Assembly (NCBI GenBank): GCA_038233215.1
Contig: JBBSML010000014.1
Location: 1 to 64,000, forward strand
DNA from: JACDBZ01 sp038233215
GTDB lineage: Bacteria; Chloroflexota; Limnocylindria; QHBO01
Reading direction: 5' to 3'
Length of the DNA stretch: 64,000 nt
Program-made: the position numbers and the translations under genes
In this document: positions 51,226 to 60,498 of the stretch, one piece after another
Numbering within the stretch: position 1 is the stretch's first letter
Layout of the letters: each line of letters starts with the position of its first letter
Notes under the pieces: model-generated
What the model was told of the DNA's origin: nothing
What the model saw: only the letters and a program-made list of their open reading frames with translations
The model's database searches: none

Positions 51226-52254
51226 ATGCAGCCATCGTCCTCGGATATCGTGGTCGACAAGTTCGGCGGCTCCGTCCTGCGTCGCCCCGAGGACATCGTT
51301 GCGGCCGTGAATGTGGTTGCTCGCCAGCGCGCCGCGGGCCTCCGGCCCCTCGTCGTGGTCAGCGCGTTCGAGGGGGTCACCGACACCATTCTCGGCGCGG
51401 CGCGCGTCCTGTTGCCCGACCGCGGTGAGTCATTGCGTGAGCCGGGGCAGGCCGCTTCCTCCGCGCTGGCGCGCGAGACCGACAGGGCCCTGGCCACCGG
51501 TGAGGCGCTATCGGCCTCTCTCTTCGCGCTCGGATTGCAGGGCCGCGGTATTCCCGCACGCTCTTTCTCGGGCGCCGAGGCCGGCATCCGCACCGCCGCG
51601 GCGCATCTCGGAGCCGAAGTTCGGCGCGTGCTCTCCCGCCCATTACGCGCGGCGATCAACGCGGGGTTGGTTCCGGTGGTCGCCGGATTCCAGGGCATCG
51701 GAACACATGGAGAGCTGACTACCCTGGGTCGTGGGGGCACCGACCTGTCCGCGGTCGCCCTGGCGGTGGCGCTGCGCGCCGATCGGTGCGAGCTGTTCAA
51801 GGATGTCGGGGGTGTCCTGGAGGCGGATCCCCACCTTGTCCCCGCCGCGCGTTTCCTGCCATTCGTGGATGCCCTTCAGCTGGAGCTGCTGGCCGAGATG
51901 GGCGCCGAGGTCGTGCACCCGGTCGCGGTCCGTCGTGCCCGGCGCGGTCGGCTGCACCTCGTTGTCCGCGCCATCGAGGACGAGGCTCCACGCACCGTCG
52001 TGCGCCCGTCGTCCCGCGAGGACGGCGGCGTCTTGATGCTTGCCGTCGATCGCAAGGATCGCGTGGCGCGGATCAGCCTGGTCGGACCGACCTCGATGAC
52101 TCCCGAGTTGCTCCCACTCCCGGCCCACGGCGAAGGCTCCTTCAATGAGGGCGGTCTGCGCGTCGTGTGGGCCGAAGTACCCGTCGCCTCAGCCGCCGCG
52201 GCGGCCCAATCGGTTCACGCCTCCTTCATGTCCTCTGCTGACACGTCGGCCTGA
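51226..52254 (+). CDS. aspartate kinase-like amino acid kinase
   Basis: A 342-residue protein that begins VVDKFGGSVLRRP, the aspartokinase nucleotide motif, and has TLGRGGTDLSAVALAVAL (about 165) and FKDVGGVLEADPHLVP (about 190), all typical of aspartate kinase. It phosphorylates aspartate at the first step to lysine, threonine and methionine. The usual tandem ACT domains are shortened to a poorly conserved C-terminal 90 residues, so feedback control may be weak or altered. A homoserine kinase lies at 55435. The stop codon abuts the stop of the convergent EamA gene. Confidence 0.85.
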   Translation: MQPSSSDIVVDKFGGSVLRRPEDIVAAVNVVARQRAAGLRPLVVVSAFEGVTDTILGAARVLLPDRGESLREPGQAASSALARETDRALATGEALSASLFALGLQGRGIPARSFSGAEAGIRTAAAHLGAEVRRVLSRPLRAAINAGLVPVVAGFQGIGTHGELTTLGRGGTDLSAVALAVALRADRCELFKDVGGVLEADPHLVPAARFLPFVDALQLELLAEMGAEVVHPVAVRRARRGRLHLVVRAIEDEAPRTVVRPSSREDGGVLMLAVDRKDRVARISLVGPTSMTPELLPLPAHGEGSFNEGGLRVVWAEVPVASAAAAAQSVHASFMSSADTSA

Positions 52255-53211
52255 TCAGCCTGCAACGGCCTCGTGCTCGGACGCCGTCCGGCCGCCAATC
52301 TGAAGCAGCACCGCGGCCACCAGGATGAGCGCGCCGCCCGCAAGCTGAAGCAGCGTTGGCCGCTCATTGAGCAGCCAGGCTGCCAGCGCGACTCCCACCA
52401 CCGGCTCGAGCGTGGCCAGGATCGCGGCGCGCGGCGCGCCGAGCAGCCGGATGCCGGTGATGAAGCAGAGTGTCGGGATCGCAGCGCCGATGATCCCGGC
52501 GAGCAGCACCGGCACCAGCGCCGAGCTCGACGCCAGCGGCGAGCCGAGCGCCGCGAGCTGCGCAGTGACGAGCGCGATCACGACGTACCCGAGGGTCGCA
52601 CCGCCCATGGTCAATGCGGCCGCCTCGACCGGTGGAATGCGCGCGAATCCGTGCCGGGCGGCCAGGACATAAAACGCCTGGGTGAATGCTGCGAGGAATG
52701 AAAGTCCGATGCCCAGCGCGTCCAGCTTCCCCAGTCCGCCCGAGCCCGACAGGGTCAGCACCAGGCCCAGCATCGACAGGGCGAGGGCTCCCCAGCGCGC
52801 AGCGCCGAGCCGCTCGCCGAACCAGAGCACGGAGGCCACCGCCACGAAGGCCGGATAGAGGTAGAAGACGAGCAGGGCGAGCCCGATCTCGATCCGCACG
52901 AACGCTATGAACATCGCGAGGTTGAGGGCCAGGTTGGCCATCGACGCCACGCCGATGAACCATCGGTCGCGCGCCGGAACCTCCCGGATCGAGAGCGGCC
53001 TTCGACCCGCGGCGCCACGCAATACGAGCAGAAGCAGCAGCATCGCGGATGCGCCGATCCCGGCCCGCCAGGCCACGATCGCCAGGGAGCCGACCCCGGC
53101 CTCATCCGCGAAGCGGGTGATCGGTCCGAGCGTGCCGAAGAATACGGCGGCCACCACGATGAGCCCGGCGCCGACGAGCCCGGCCGACGAGCCCGTGGTC
53201 CGCCCGGTCAC
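52255..53211 (-). CDS. EamA-family (DMT) transporter
   Basis: A 318-residue protein with ten membrane segments in two EamA repeats: GLIVVAAVFFGTLGPITRFA begins the first, and FLAAFTQAFYVLAARHG the second. The C-terminal LGAPRAAILATLEPVVGVALAAWLLNE is a good match to the family. Such carriers export amino acids, nucleotides or other metabolites; the substrate is unknown. The GTG start at 53211 overlaps the upstream ABC-F stop (GTGA). Convergent with the aspartokinase gene. Confidence 0.9.
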   Translation of the reverse strand: MTGRTTGSSAGLVGAGLIVVAAVFFGTLGPITRFADEAGVGSLAIVAWRAGIGASAMLLLLLVLRGAAGRRPLSIREVPARDRWFIGVASMANLALNLAMFIAFVRIEIGLALLVFYLYPAFVAVASVLWFGERLGAARWGALALSMLGLVLTLSGSGGLGKLDALGIGLSFLAAFTQAFYVLAARHGFARIPPVEAAALTMGGATLGYVVIALVTAQLAALGSPLASSSALVPVLLAGIIGAAIPTLCFITGIRLLGAPRAAILATLEPVVGVALAAWLLNERPTLLQLAGGALILVAAVLLQIGGRTASEHEAVAG

Positions 53212-55211
53212 TCGCTGTGGACCAGCTCGGGCTCCTCGGCCTCGGCGAGCTCGACTCGGAGGCGGGCAAGTTCCGGCCCGAGCGTCTCGCTGCGATCCCG
53301 GAGCGCGTTGTGGCGCTCCACCAGCCTCTTGACGAGAGACGCATCGGCGTAGATGGAGGGATCCGACAGCCGCCCGGTGAGCTCGGTGAGCTCCCGTTCG
53401 GCGTCCGCGGTCTCCACTTCGGCACGGGCCACCGTGGACCGCAGCTCGCGGGTCCGACGGTGGCGAGCATTGCGCTCATCGGCTTCGCGGCGCTTGCGAT
53501 CGGCCGCCGCCTTCGCCGACTCCCTTGGCTTCGGGGCGGCGGCAATCACGCCGCGCGGTGTCGAGCGGGCACCCTCCACCGCGCCGCGCGTCTCGATGTC
53601 GACACCACGCTTGGCGGCGTAGTACTCGAAGTCGCCGGGATAGACGGTCGCCTCCCCGTCGTTGACCTCGATGATCACATTGGCGACGCTGCGGATCAGA
53701 TATCGGTCGTGGGTGATGAGGACGATCGTGCCGCTGAACGCGTTCAGCGCGTCTTCGAGGACATCACGGGATTGGATGTCGAGGTGGTTTGTCGGCTCGT
53801 CCAGGCACAGGAGGTTGGCGGGATCCGCGAGCAGCTTGGCAAGCGCCAAGCGAGTCTGCTCCCCGCCTGAGAGGACGCCGACCTGCTTCTCGACCGCCCT
53901 GCCGCTGAACATGAACGCGCCGAGCAGCTTGCGCATGTCGGTCGTGGACATCATCGGCGCGGCGTCGTTGAGCTCATTGAAGACCGAGTTGTCCGGGTTG
54001 AGCGCCTCGATCTGATGCTGCGCGAAATACGCCACGCGAACATTGCTGCCCAGCTCACGTGTCCCGCCCTCGAAGTCGAGAACACCGGCCAGGATCTTGA
54101 GCAGGGTCGACTTGCCGGCCCCGTTCGGTCCGATCAGGGCCACCTTCTGGCCGCGCTCGAGCTGGAGGTCGAGGTTGCCGTCATAGACGACGGTGCCGCC
54201 GTAGCGCTTCTCGATGTCGCTCAAGGTGATCACCGTCCGTCCGCTGCGCGGCGGCTCAGGAAAGCGGAACTTGACTGACCTGACGCGTGCTCCGGGCGAG
54301 GCGACGCGGTCCATGCGCTCCAGCGCCTTGACGCGAGACTGGACCTGACGAGCCTTGGACGCCTTGTAGCGGAAGCGATCGATGAACGCCTGGGTGTGGG
54401 CCACCTTGCGCTGCTGGTTCCGGGCGGCGGCCTCCAGCTGGATCATGCGCTCGGCGCGCTGCTCGACGAAATCGGCGTAGTCGCCGATGTACTCGGTGGC
54501 CTGCGCGTCGTGCAGCTCCAGCACGCGGTTGGCGACCTCGTTGATGAAGTCGCGATCGTGGCTGACGAGCACGATCGCCCCCGCATACACGGCCAGGAAG
54601 CCCTGGAGCCACTCGACGCTGGCGAGGTCGAGGTGGTTCGTCGGCTCGTCCAGCAGCAGGACGTCGGGATTCTGGAGCAGCAGCCGGGCCAGCGCCACCC
54701 GCATCATCCAGCCGCCACTGAATTCGCCGATGTCGCGCTCGACGTCCGCATCCGCAAAACCGAGTCCCGCCAGGATGCGTCGGGCATCGGCTTCCATGCC
54801 GTATCCGCCGAGGGCCTCGAACCGATGCTGGAGGCGCCCGTATTCGTCCATCAGCTCGGCGAGTTCTTCCTCGTCTGACGCGTCCTCCATCTCCATCTCG
54901 ATGTGACGCATGCGGCGTTCGATGCCGCTCACCTCGCCGGCGCCGGCCATCACCTCGACCAGCACGCTGCGGCCCCGGCTCTCCGCCACCTCCTGGCGCA
55001 GGTAGCCGATGACCGTGTCCCGGGCGCGCGTGATCGTGCCTCCGTCAGGTTCCTGGTCGCCGGTGATGAGCTCGAGCAGGGTCGTCTTGCCGGCGCCGTT
55101 GGGGCCGACGATGGCGATACGTCGCCCGGCGCTGATCATCAGGCCGACGTCGCTGAAGAGGTGCTGCGCGGCGTGGCTCTTCGACACGCCCGCGATGGTC
55201 ACGAGACTCAT
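53208..55211 (-). CDS. ABC-F family ATPase
   Basis: A 667-residue ribosome-associated ATPase with two ABC domains and no membrane segments. Domain 1 (about 1-255): Walker A GPNGAGKTTLLELI and LLLDEPTNHLDLAS. Domain 2 (about 325-545): Walker A GPNGAGKSTLLKIL, signature LSGGEQTRLALAKL and LCLDEPTNHLDIQS. The inter-domain linker at about 240-320 is Arg/Gln/Lys-rich (NQQRKVAHTQAF), as in the P-site interacting region. A C-terminal coiled coil of 120 residues resembles Uup. It could resolve stalled ribosomes or confer antibiotic protection. Head of a short unit with EamA. Confidence 0.94.
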   Translation of the reverse strand: MSLVTIAGVSKSHAAQHLFSDVGLMISAGRRIAIVGPNGAGKTTLLELITGDQEPDGGTITRARDTVIGYLRQEVAESRGRSVLVEVMAGAGEVSGIERRMRHIEMEMEDASDEEELAELMDEYGRLQHRFEALGGYGMEADARRILAGLGFADADVERDIGEFSGGWMMRVALARLLLQNPDVLLLDEPTNHLDLASVEWLQGFLAVYAGAIVLVSHDRDFINEVANRVLELHDAQATEYIGDYADFVEQRAERMIQLEAAARNQQRKVAHTQAFIDRFRYKASKARQVQSRVKALERMDRVASPGARVRSVKFRFPEPPRSGRTVITLSDIEKRYGGTVVYDGNLDLQLERGQKVALIGPNGAGKSTLLKILAGVLDFEGGTRELGSNVRVAYFAQHQIEALNPDNSVFNELNDAAPMMSTTDMRKLLGAFMFSGRAVEKQVGVLSGGEQTRLALAKLLADPANLLCLDEPTNHLDIQSRDVLEDALNAFSGTIVLITHDRYLIRSVANVIIEVNDGEATVYPGDFEYYAAKRGVDIETRGAVEGARSTPRGVIAAAPKPRESAKAAADRKRREADERNARHRRTRELRSTVARAEVETADAERELTELTGRLSDPSIYADASLVKRLVERHNALRDRSETLGPELARLRVELAEAEEPELVHSE

Positions 55212-55434
55212 GGGCGTTCAGCATGGTACCGGCGAGCGGGCCAGGACGCTGCGGCCCGATCGAGGGAGTCCCCGAGGCCTGCCGATCTGTCGGGCGCTCA
55301 GGAACGCCACCGGCCTGCCGTGCGTGCGTGTGCTCGATGAATCGGGCCACACGACGCCAGAGCATTCAACTGTGTGCGCCTGGGACCGATATATCGGCAT
55401 GGCTCGGTCATCGGCGACCGCCTGCCTTTACGTC

Positions 55435-56349
55435 CTAGTCGGCTGCAACCAATTTTGCGCCCGCGGTGTCGAAGCGAAGACGTGTGGCCATGCCGGGAAC
55501 CCCCGAGGCGTTCCATGCCTTCTCGACCGCGTGCGCGTTCGTCGGCGAGTCGCAGATGGCGAGGATGGTCGGACCTGCGCCGGAGAGACATGCGCCGGCC
55601 GCGCCACGCTCGTAGGCGAGATCGATCAGCTCCGGGCTGCCGAGCAGGTGGGGGAGCCGGAACGGCTGATGGAGCTCATCGGTCATCGCGGTGCGCAGCA
55701 GCCCCGCGTCGGAGGTCATGATCGCCGTGGCGAGAAGGGCACTTCGACCAGCCTGTCGTGCCGCTGCCGCATGCTCGACGGTTGCGGGTAGCGCGGCGCG
55801 CATGTCATGCGTGCGGCTCTCGCGCTGCGGGATGAACGCAACCGGAATCCAGGCTTCGGGCGCGCGGAAGCGTCGCAGGGTCACACCCTCGCCATCCGCG
55901 ACCGCGATGGTGAACCCGCCGTACAGCGCCGCCGCGACGTTGTCGGGATGACCCTCCAGCGCGCTGGCCGTGGCCAGCAGCTCGTCGGCACCGACGGCTC
56001 GTCGCCCGACGGCCGCGCCGAGCACGACGCCCGCCACGATCGCGGAGGCGCTGCTGCCGAGTCCGCGAGCGGCCGGGATCATGCTCGAGACCTCGAGCCT
56101 CCACGACGACGCCCCGGGCGCCGCCGATGCGCGCAGACCCTCGCGGAAGGCGCGGATCAGGAGATTGTCGTCAGCCCGCTCGTCGTCGCGCGGGGCACCT
56201 TCACCGAGGGAGTTGAGCACGATTCCCGCCTCATCTCCATGCCACAGCTCCGCGCGCAGCTTGAGCGACAGGGCGGCCGCGAAGCAGTCGAATCCGCTCC
56301 CGAGGTTGGCGCTCGAGGCGGGAACGTCGACGCTGGCGATTGGCGGCAT
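55435..56349 (-). CDS. thrB: homoserine kinase
   Basis: A 304-residue GHMP kinase that phosphorylates homoserine for threonine synthesis. The GHMP ATP loop PAARGLGSSASAIVAG is at about 92, the N-terminal DVPASSANLGSGFDC signature is intact, and the C-terminal RGAAGACLSGAGPTILA completes the fold. Length is normal. The ATG at 56349 has a TATACT hexamer 9 bases upstream (56359-56364). Stands alone; no thrC is adjacent. 223 bases upstream of the ABC-F gene (55212-55434) contain nothing recognisable. Confidence 0.94.
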   Translation of the reverse strand: MPPIASVDVPASSANLGSGFDCFAAALSLKLRAELWHGDEAGIVLNSLGEGAPRDDERADDNLLIRAFREGLRASAAPGASSWRLEVSSMIPAARGLGSSASAIVAGVVLGAAVGRRAVGADELLATASALEGHPDNVAAALYGGFTIAVADGEGVTLRRFRAPEAWIPVAFIPQRESRTHDMRAALPATVEHAAAARQAGRSALLATAIMTSDAGLLRTAMTDELHQPFRLPHLLGSPELIDLAYERGAAGACLSGAGPTILAICDSPTNAHAVEKAWNASGVPGMATRLRFDTAGAKLVAAD

Positions 56350-56555
56350 GCGGAGCCGAGTATAGGGTCGCGGATTACGTCATTCAGCCGGACGCTCGTC
56401 GGTCCAACGTCCGAGGTTGACGCGAGACGTCTCACGGTGGGCGGATATTCGCGGCGCCCCACTCTCAGCCCATCGTGCTGCGACCCACTCGCTTCCTGGG
56501 GTACGGGGGTCGGGGATGGTCCGGAACCGCGGTCGCGACGTGAGACGCCTGGGCG

Positions 56556-56918
56556 TCAGCCCGATGGACGAACGCGCTCTACGGCCATGATGAGATCGTC
56601 GTAGCCGAACGGCTTGGAAACGAAGGCGGACGCCGCGATCTCACCTGCCCACCGCGCGGCGTCGCGCGCCGCGGTCATGACGACGATCGGCATCGGGTGT
56701 CCGCGCCGCCGCAGCTCGTGGGCGAATCCCCAGCCGTCCAGCACCGGCATCCTCATGTCGAGCAGGATCACATCCGGCGCGTGCCGCTCGATGGCGTCGA
56801 GCGCATCTGCCCCGTTGGCGGCTTCGTCGACGTCGTAACCCTCGATCTCCAACATGGCGGAGACGGTGGCCCGGATGTCGGGCTCGTCGTCGACAATCAG
56901 CACGCGTACGTCAGGCAT
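56556..56918 (-). CDS. response regulator receiver protein (single domain)
   Basis: A 120-residue stand-alone receiver domain. The phosphoacceptor Asp is in VILLDMRMPVLDGW (about 53), the acidic pocket in LIVDDEPD, Thr in VVMTAARD and Lys in FVSKPFGYDDL. There is no output domain, so it must act by protein-protein contact. The ATG at 56918 overlaps the sensor kinase stop by 8 bases, so the two form a translationally coupled pair. Confidence 0.94.
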   Translation of the reverse strand: MPDVRVLIVDDEPDIRATVSAMLEIEGYDVDEAANGADALDAIERHAPDVILLDMRMPVLDGWGFAHELRRRGHPMPIVVMTAARDAARWAGEIAASAFVSKPFGYDDLIMAVERVRPSG

Positions 56919-58809
56919 CGGCAGCCGCCTCCGCGGTGGGCACGATCCACTGTGGTTCGGCAGATGCGATGACATCGGGCTCTGCAGGCGGCTCGGCGCG
57001 GGCCAAGGCCACCGTAAATGTGCTGCCCCCGCCGGGGGTCGGTTCCACCCAGATGCGCCCCCCGTGCTCTTCCGCGATCCGTCGGCAGATGTAGAGGCCG
57101 AGGCCCATCCCGGTATCGGTGATGCTCTGGGCGTTCGACGCCCGATAGAAGCGATCGAAGATCCGATCGCTCTCTGCTTCGGGAATCCCGACGCCGTGAT
57201 CGATCACCGAGAACCGCGCCTCCGCGCCTTCCTTCCACAGTCGAACCAGTGGCGGCGCGCCATTCACGCTGTACTTCAGCGCGTTCTCGATGAGATTGTC
57301 GAGGACCTGCGCGATACGCATGCGATCGACAGAGCTGCGAACTGCCGCGTGCGGCGCCTCCACCTCGATCGCCAGACCGTGTTCGAGCTGCCGATTGCGC
57401 ACGAGTTGCACGAGCTCGCGCAGGTCGACGATCTCGCGATCCATCACGGCCCCCGGCTGCTCCAGCCGCTGTGCGTCGAGCAGCTCGCCGACGAGATCGC
57501 GCAGGCGTCGTGCCTCGTTCGCCAGGCGCGATACTCCCGCAGTGTCGACCGGCGCGGCCGGGTCCCGTGCCAGCCGTCGCTCGAGAAGCTCCGCCTGCCC
57601 CAGCACGACGGTGAGCGGCGTCCGAAGATCATGGGCCGCGGCCGACAGGAACTCTTCCTTGAGGCGCGCCGCCTCCTCGCGCGCCTGGAGGTCGCTGGCG
57701 TGTCGCGCCAGGTCGCGCGCTTCAAGCAGCACGGCGATATGGTCGGCGAGGAGCTCGATGAGCCAGAGATCGTCCTCGACAAAGATGGGAGCGCGATCAG
57801 CGTATACAGCCATTGCGCCGATGCGACGGTCGTCGACGGTGATCGGTGCGGCGATGACCGTGTGTGCCCCCGAGTGTTCGTAGACGTCGGCGTTCGCGGG
57901 ATCGGTGCTCGCTGCATTGAGGGCGACGACACGGCGTTGCTGTGTGAAAGCGCGCCCGGCGATAAAGGCGTCCTCCGGCAACTCCATCCATTCGCCACTC
58001 CCGTCGTCGTAGCGCAGGACGGGACGCTCGCCATCCCAGATGCCGATGCTGGCGCCGGTCGCTCCGAAGGCAGCTGCGGCAGACTGCTGAAGCTCGATGA
58101 TGAGGCGGCGTTCGTCGTTGACCCCCATGAGGTGGATCGAGCGCTCGAGGAATACGCGCAGGTCGGGCTCGCGCCATACACGCCGGATCCACGACGGTGG
58201 TGCGAAGCCCAGGAAGAAGGCCAGCACCGCGGCCAGCGCGGCCAACTGTGACACGATTCCGAGGAACGACCCTTCCGGTGTCAGCAGGGCGCTGACGAAG
58301 ATTGCAACGATCGCGCCAATGAACAGGATGGCTCCGCTTGCCACGGCTCGCATTCGTCGCCGTGTGATACCGCGCGTCCGACCGCTCTCGCGTGCGAAGG
58401 CAAAGGCGGCATAGCCTCCCACGGCCACGAACCATGTGATGGTCGCGAGCTCGACCAGCTGGGGCTGCAGCGTGAATGTGAATCCCAGGGCGGCAATGGC
58501 CACGTAGGTCACCGCGCCGGCGATCTGCACCCAGCGCGGCGTGCCGCTGAAATCCTCGACCAGGCGAATCATGGCGAGGGGGGCAAGGTTGAGCAGGAGC
58601 AGGAGGAACGGCGTCAGCAGCGGTTCGTCGTTTGTCCCGGTGAGCTGCGACAGACGGCTGACCGTCACGACCGCTGCAACTGATCCGAACAGCAGGGCCG
58701 TATTCAGGCTGGCTCGCGTGCGCTCGCGAAGAGCATGTCGAAGCACGACCACGAAGAGGCCGATGAACAGGCTCTGGTTGACGAGGCTGATCAGCTCGAT
58801 GGCGCTCAT
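56911..58809 (-). CDS. membrane histidine kinase with GAF domain
   Basis: A 632-residue sensor kinase. Residues 1 to about 225 hold seven hydrophobic segments of a 7TM-type sensor. About 265-400 is a GAF domain. The HisKA phosphoacceptor is in SAAAHDLRTPLTVVLG (about 423), and the HATPase has N in DNLIENALKYS, G1 in DHGVGIPEAE and G2 in GMGLGLYICRR. The ATG at 58809 gives SAIELISLVNQSL as the first membrane helix; a longer frame upstream is not membrane-like. Coupled to the receiver protein at 56556. Signal unknown. Confidence 0.92.
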   Translation of the reverse strand: MSAIELISLVNQSLFIGLFVVVLRHALRERTRASLNTALLFGSVAAVVTVSRLSQLTGTNDEPLLTPFLLLLLNLAPLAMIRLVEDFSGTPRWVQIAGAVTYVAIAALGFTFTLQPQLVELATITWFVAVGGYAAFAFARESGRTRGITRRRMRAVASGAILFIGAIVAIFVSALLTPEGSFLGIVSQLAALAAVLAFFLGFAPPSWIRRVWREPDLRVFLERSIHLMGVNDERRLIIELQQSAAAAFGATGASIGIWDGERPVLRYDDGSGEWMELPEDAFIAGRAFTQQRRVVALNAASTDPANADVYEHSGAHTVIAAPITVDDRRIGAMAVYADRAPIFVEDDLWLIELLADHIAVLLEARDLARHASDLQAREEAARLKEEFLSAAAHDLRTPLTVVLGQAELLERRLARDPAAPVDTAGVSRLANEARRLRDLVGELLDAQRLEQPGAVMDREIVDLRELVQLVRNRQLEHGLAIEVEAPHAAVRSSVDRMRIAQVLDNLIENALKYSVNGAPPLVRLWKEGAEARFSVIDHGVGIPEAESDRIFDRFYRASNAQSITDTGMGLGLYICRRIAEEHGGRIWVEPTPGGGSTFTVALARAEPPAEPDVIASAEPQWIVPTAEAAADA

Positions 58810-58876
58810 CTGCACACGGGCACGAAGGTATGCTCCGGCTTCAGCACGTCCTGTGCCAGCGAGCAAGCGAACGCAG

Positions 58877-59040
58877 TCACCTCGGGGTTCGATAGGCTTT
58901 CGAGGCGGAGCCATGCCGAGGCGTTACGATCATGGCATCCACCTTGGCGCGATTGCGGATGATCCGCGCATCGGCGAGCAGCCGAGCCCGGTCGGCACCG
59001 GTATAGGCGGGGCAGAGGAACTCGAAAGAGGATCGGTGCC
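58877..59040 (-). pseudogene. possible remnant of a DNA-3-methyladenine glycosylase I gene
   Basis: In the gap between the kinase and mgtE, one minus-strand frame encodes RARLLADARIIRNRAKVDA followed by a stop at 58877-58879. This closely resembles the LLADxxIIRNRxKIEA stretch of Tag-type 3-methyladenine DNA glycosylases as I recall them. The rest of the enzyme is missing on both sides, and there is no start codon in a sensible place, so this would be a deletion remnant of about 50 codons. It is too short for certainty. Confidence 0.3.
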
Positions 59041-59067
59041 CGCCCCACGGACTGCGTGCCGGATCGG

Positions 59068-60435
59068 TCACAGGCGCAGGACCACCCGAGCGATCAGGAA
59101 ATAGATGATGAGTCCCGATGCGTCGACCAGCGTGGTGATGAACGGTGCGCTCATGACCGCCGGATCGACGCCGACACGGCGGGCGACCAGGGGCAGCAGC
59201 GAACCGATGAACGCCGCCAGCGTGCAAACGGCGACCAGTGTCAAGCTGACCACGATCCCGATGCCGCGCCCGGCGAAGATCCATGCAGGTCCGAGCGCCA
59301 GCACCGCCAGCATGCCGCCAAGCAGCAGACCCACGCGCGCTTCGCGCAGGATCACGATGCCGAGGTCATCGAAACGCACCTCCCCGACGGCAAGCGCGCG
59401 CGTCACGGTCGTGGCGGCCTGTGCGCCGGTATTGCCACCCGTGCCGATGATCAGAGGGATAAAGAGCGCCAGCTTCACCACGCTGTTGAGCGTCCCCTCA
59501 AAGATCTGGAGCACGTTCACCGTCAGCGTCGCGGCCACGATGAGAAAGAGGAGCCAGACGACGCGCGAGCGGGCGATCTGAAGGACCGATGTAGTGAGGT
59601 ATGGGCGACCGAGCGGCTCCGCACCACCGGCGCGCGCGACGTCCTCGGTCTCCTCCTCCTCGAGGACCTCCATGGCATCGTCCACGGTGACGATCCCGAC
59701 CAGTCGGTCCTCGGTGTCGACGATCGGCAGTGCCAGCAGGTCAGCCTCACGGATGAGCCGTGCTGCCTCCTCCTGGTCGGTATCGACTCGCGCCGAGTAC
59801 ACCTGGGTATCCATGAGGTCCCCGACCGGCGTGGACGGGTCGGCCAGCACGAGATCTCGAAGGCCGAGGGCTCCGACGAGGCGGCGCTTGTCATCGGTGA
59901 CGGGCAGCGCGTAGATCGTCTCGGCGGATCGGCCGATGCGCCGCAGCCGGTCCAGGGCATCGGCCGCTGACATCCCCGCGCGAAGACTTGCGACCTCCGG
60001 CGACATCAGGCGCCCAGCCGAGTCCTCCGCGTAGCCGAGCAGCGTTGACGTCAGCTTTCGCTCGTTCGGCGAGAGCCCGGCGAGCAGGCGTCGCGCGACC
60101 TTGGCCGGCATCTCCTCCGTCAGCCGCGCGCGGTCATCGGGGTCCAGGCCCTCGAACAGCTGGCGCACGTTCGTATCCCGAAGCCCCTCGAGAAGCTCCT
60201 GCTGGAGTGACGGATCGAGGAGCTCGAAGACCTCGAGCGCACGGTCCTTGCCGAGCAGCCGAAACGGAACCGCACGCTGCTCGCGCCTTAATCGCGAGAG
60301 CTCGTCGGCGATCTGAACCACGCCCGCCTGCGCGAGCCATCGGTCGATCAGTTCGAGGTCGCCGCCGTCGAGCAGGTCGTCGAGCTCGACGGTCGGGACA
60401 GCATCCGGGGTGCCGGTCAGGGTCGGGCGGGTCAT
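59068..60435 (-). CDS. mgtE: magnesium transporter MgtE
   Basis: A 455-residue MgtE Mg2+ channel. Residues about 25-135 form the N-terminal superhelical domain, about 140-265 two CBS domains that sense Mg2+ (ALPVTDDKRRLVGALGLRD; ALPIVDTEDRLVGIVTVDDA), and about 290-455 five membrane helices with the pore string FIPLIIGTGGNTGAQ and PFITTLVDASGLIIYF at the C-terminus. ATG at 60435 follows TATCCT by 7 bases. Divergent from the LuxR-type regulator gene. Confidence 0.96.
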   Translation of the reverse strand: MTRPTLTGTPDAVPTVELDDLLDGGDLELIDRWLAQAGVVQIADELSRLRREQRAVPFRLLGKDRALEVFELLDPSLQQELLEGLRDTNVRQLFEGLDPDDRARLTEEMPAKVARRLLAGLSPNERKLTSTLLGYAEDSAGRLMSPEVASLRAGMSAADALDRLRRIGRSAETIYALPVTDDKRRLVGALGLRDLVLADPSTPVGDLMDTQVYSARVDTDQEEAARLIREADLLALPIVDTEDRLVGIVTVDDAMEVLEEEETEDVARAGGAEPLGRPYLTTSVLQIARSRVVWLLFLIVAATLTVNVLQIFEGTLNSVVKLALFIPLIIGTGGNTGAQAATTVTRALAVGEVRFDDLGIVILREARVGLLLGGMLAVLALGPAWIFAGRGIGIVVSLTLVAVCTLAAFIGSLLPLVARRVGVDPAVMSAPFITTLVDASGLIIYFLIARVVLRL

Positions 60436-60442
60436 GCCACGG

Positions 60443-60492
60443 AGGATAGCCTCGGCGCCACCGGACCGACGCGTCGCAGACGTCGGTATGCT
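60443..60492. promoter_or_regulatory. divergent -10 hexamers between mgtE and the LuxR-type regulator
   Basis: Minus strand TATCCT at 60443-60448, 7 bases before the mgtE ATG. Plus strand TATGCT at 60487-60492, 6 bases before the GTG at 60499. Both fit the leaderless pattern and are among the best matches to it. Confidence 0.55.
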
Positions 60493-60498
60493 TCACTC

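Noticed and set aside
55386..55397. Perfect 12-bp palindrome CCGATATATCGG
   Set aside because: Isolated, no adjacent promoter or paired site, and a single 12-bp palindrome in 64 kb is close to chance.
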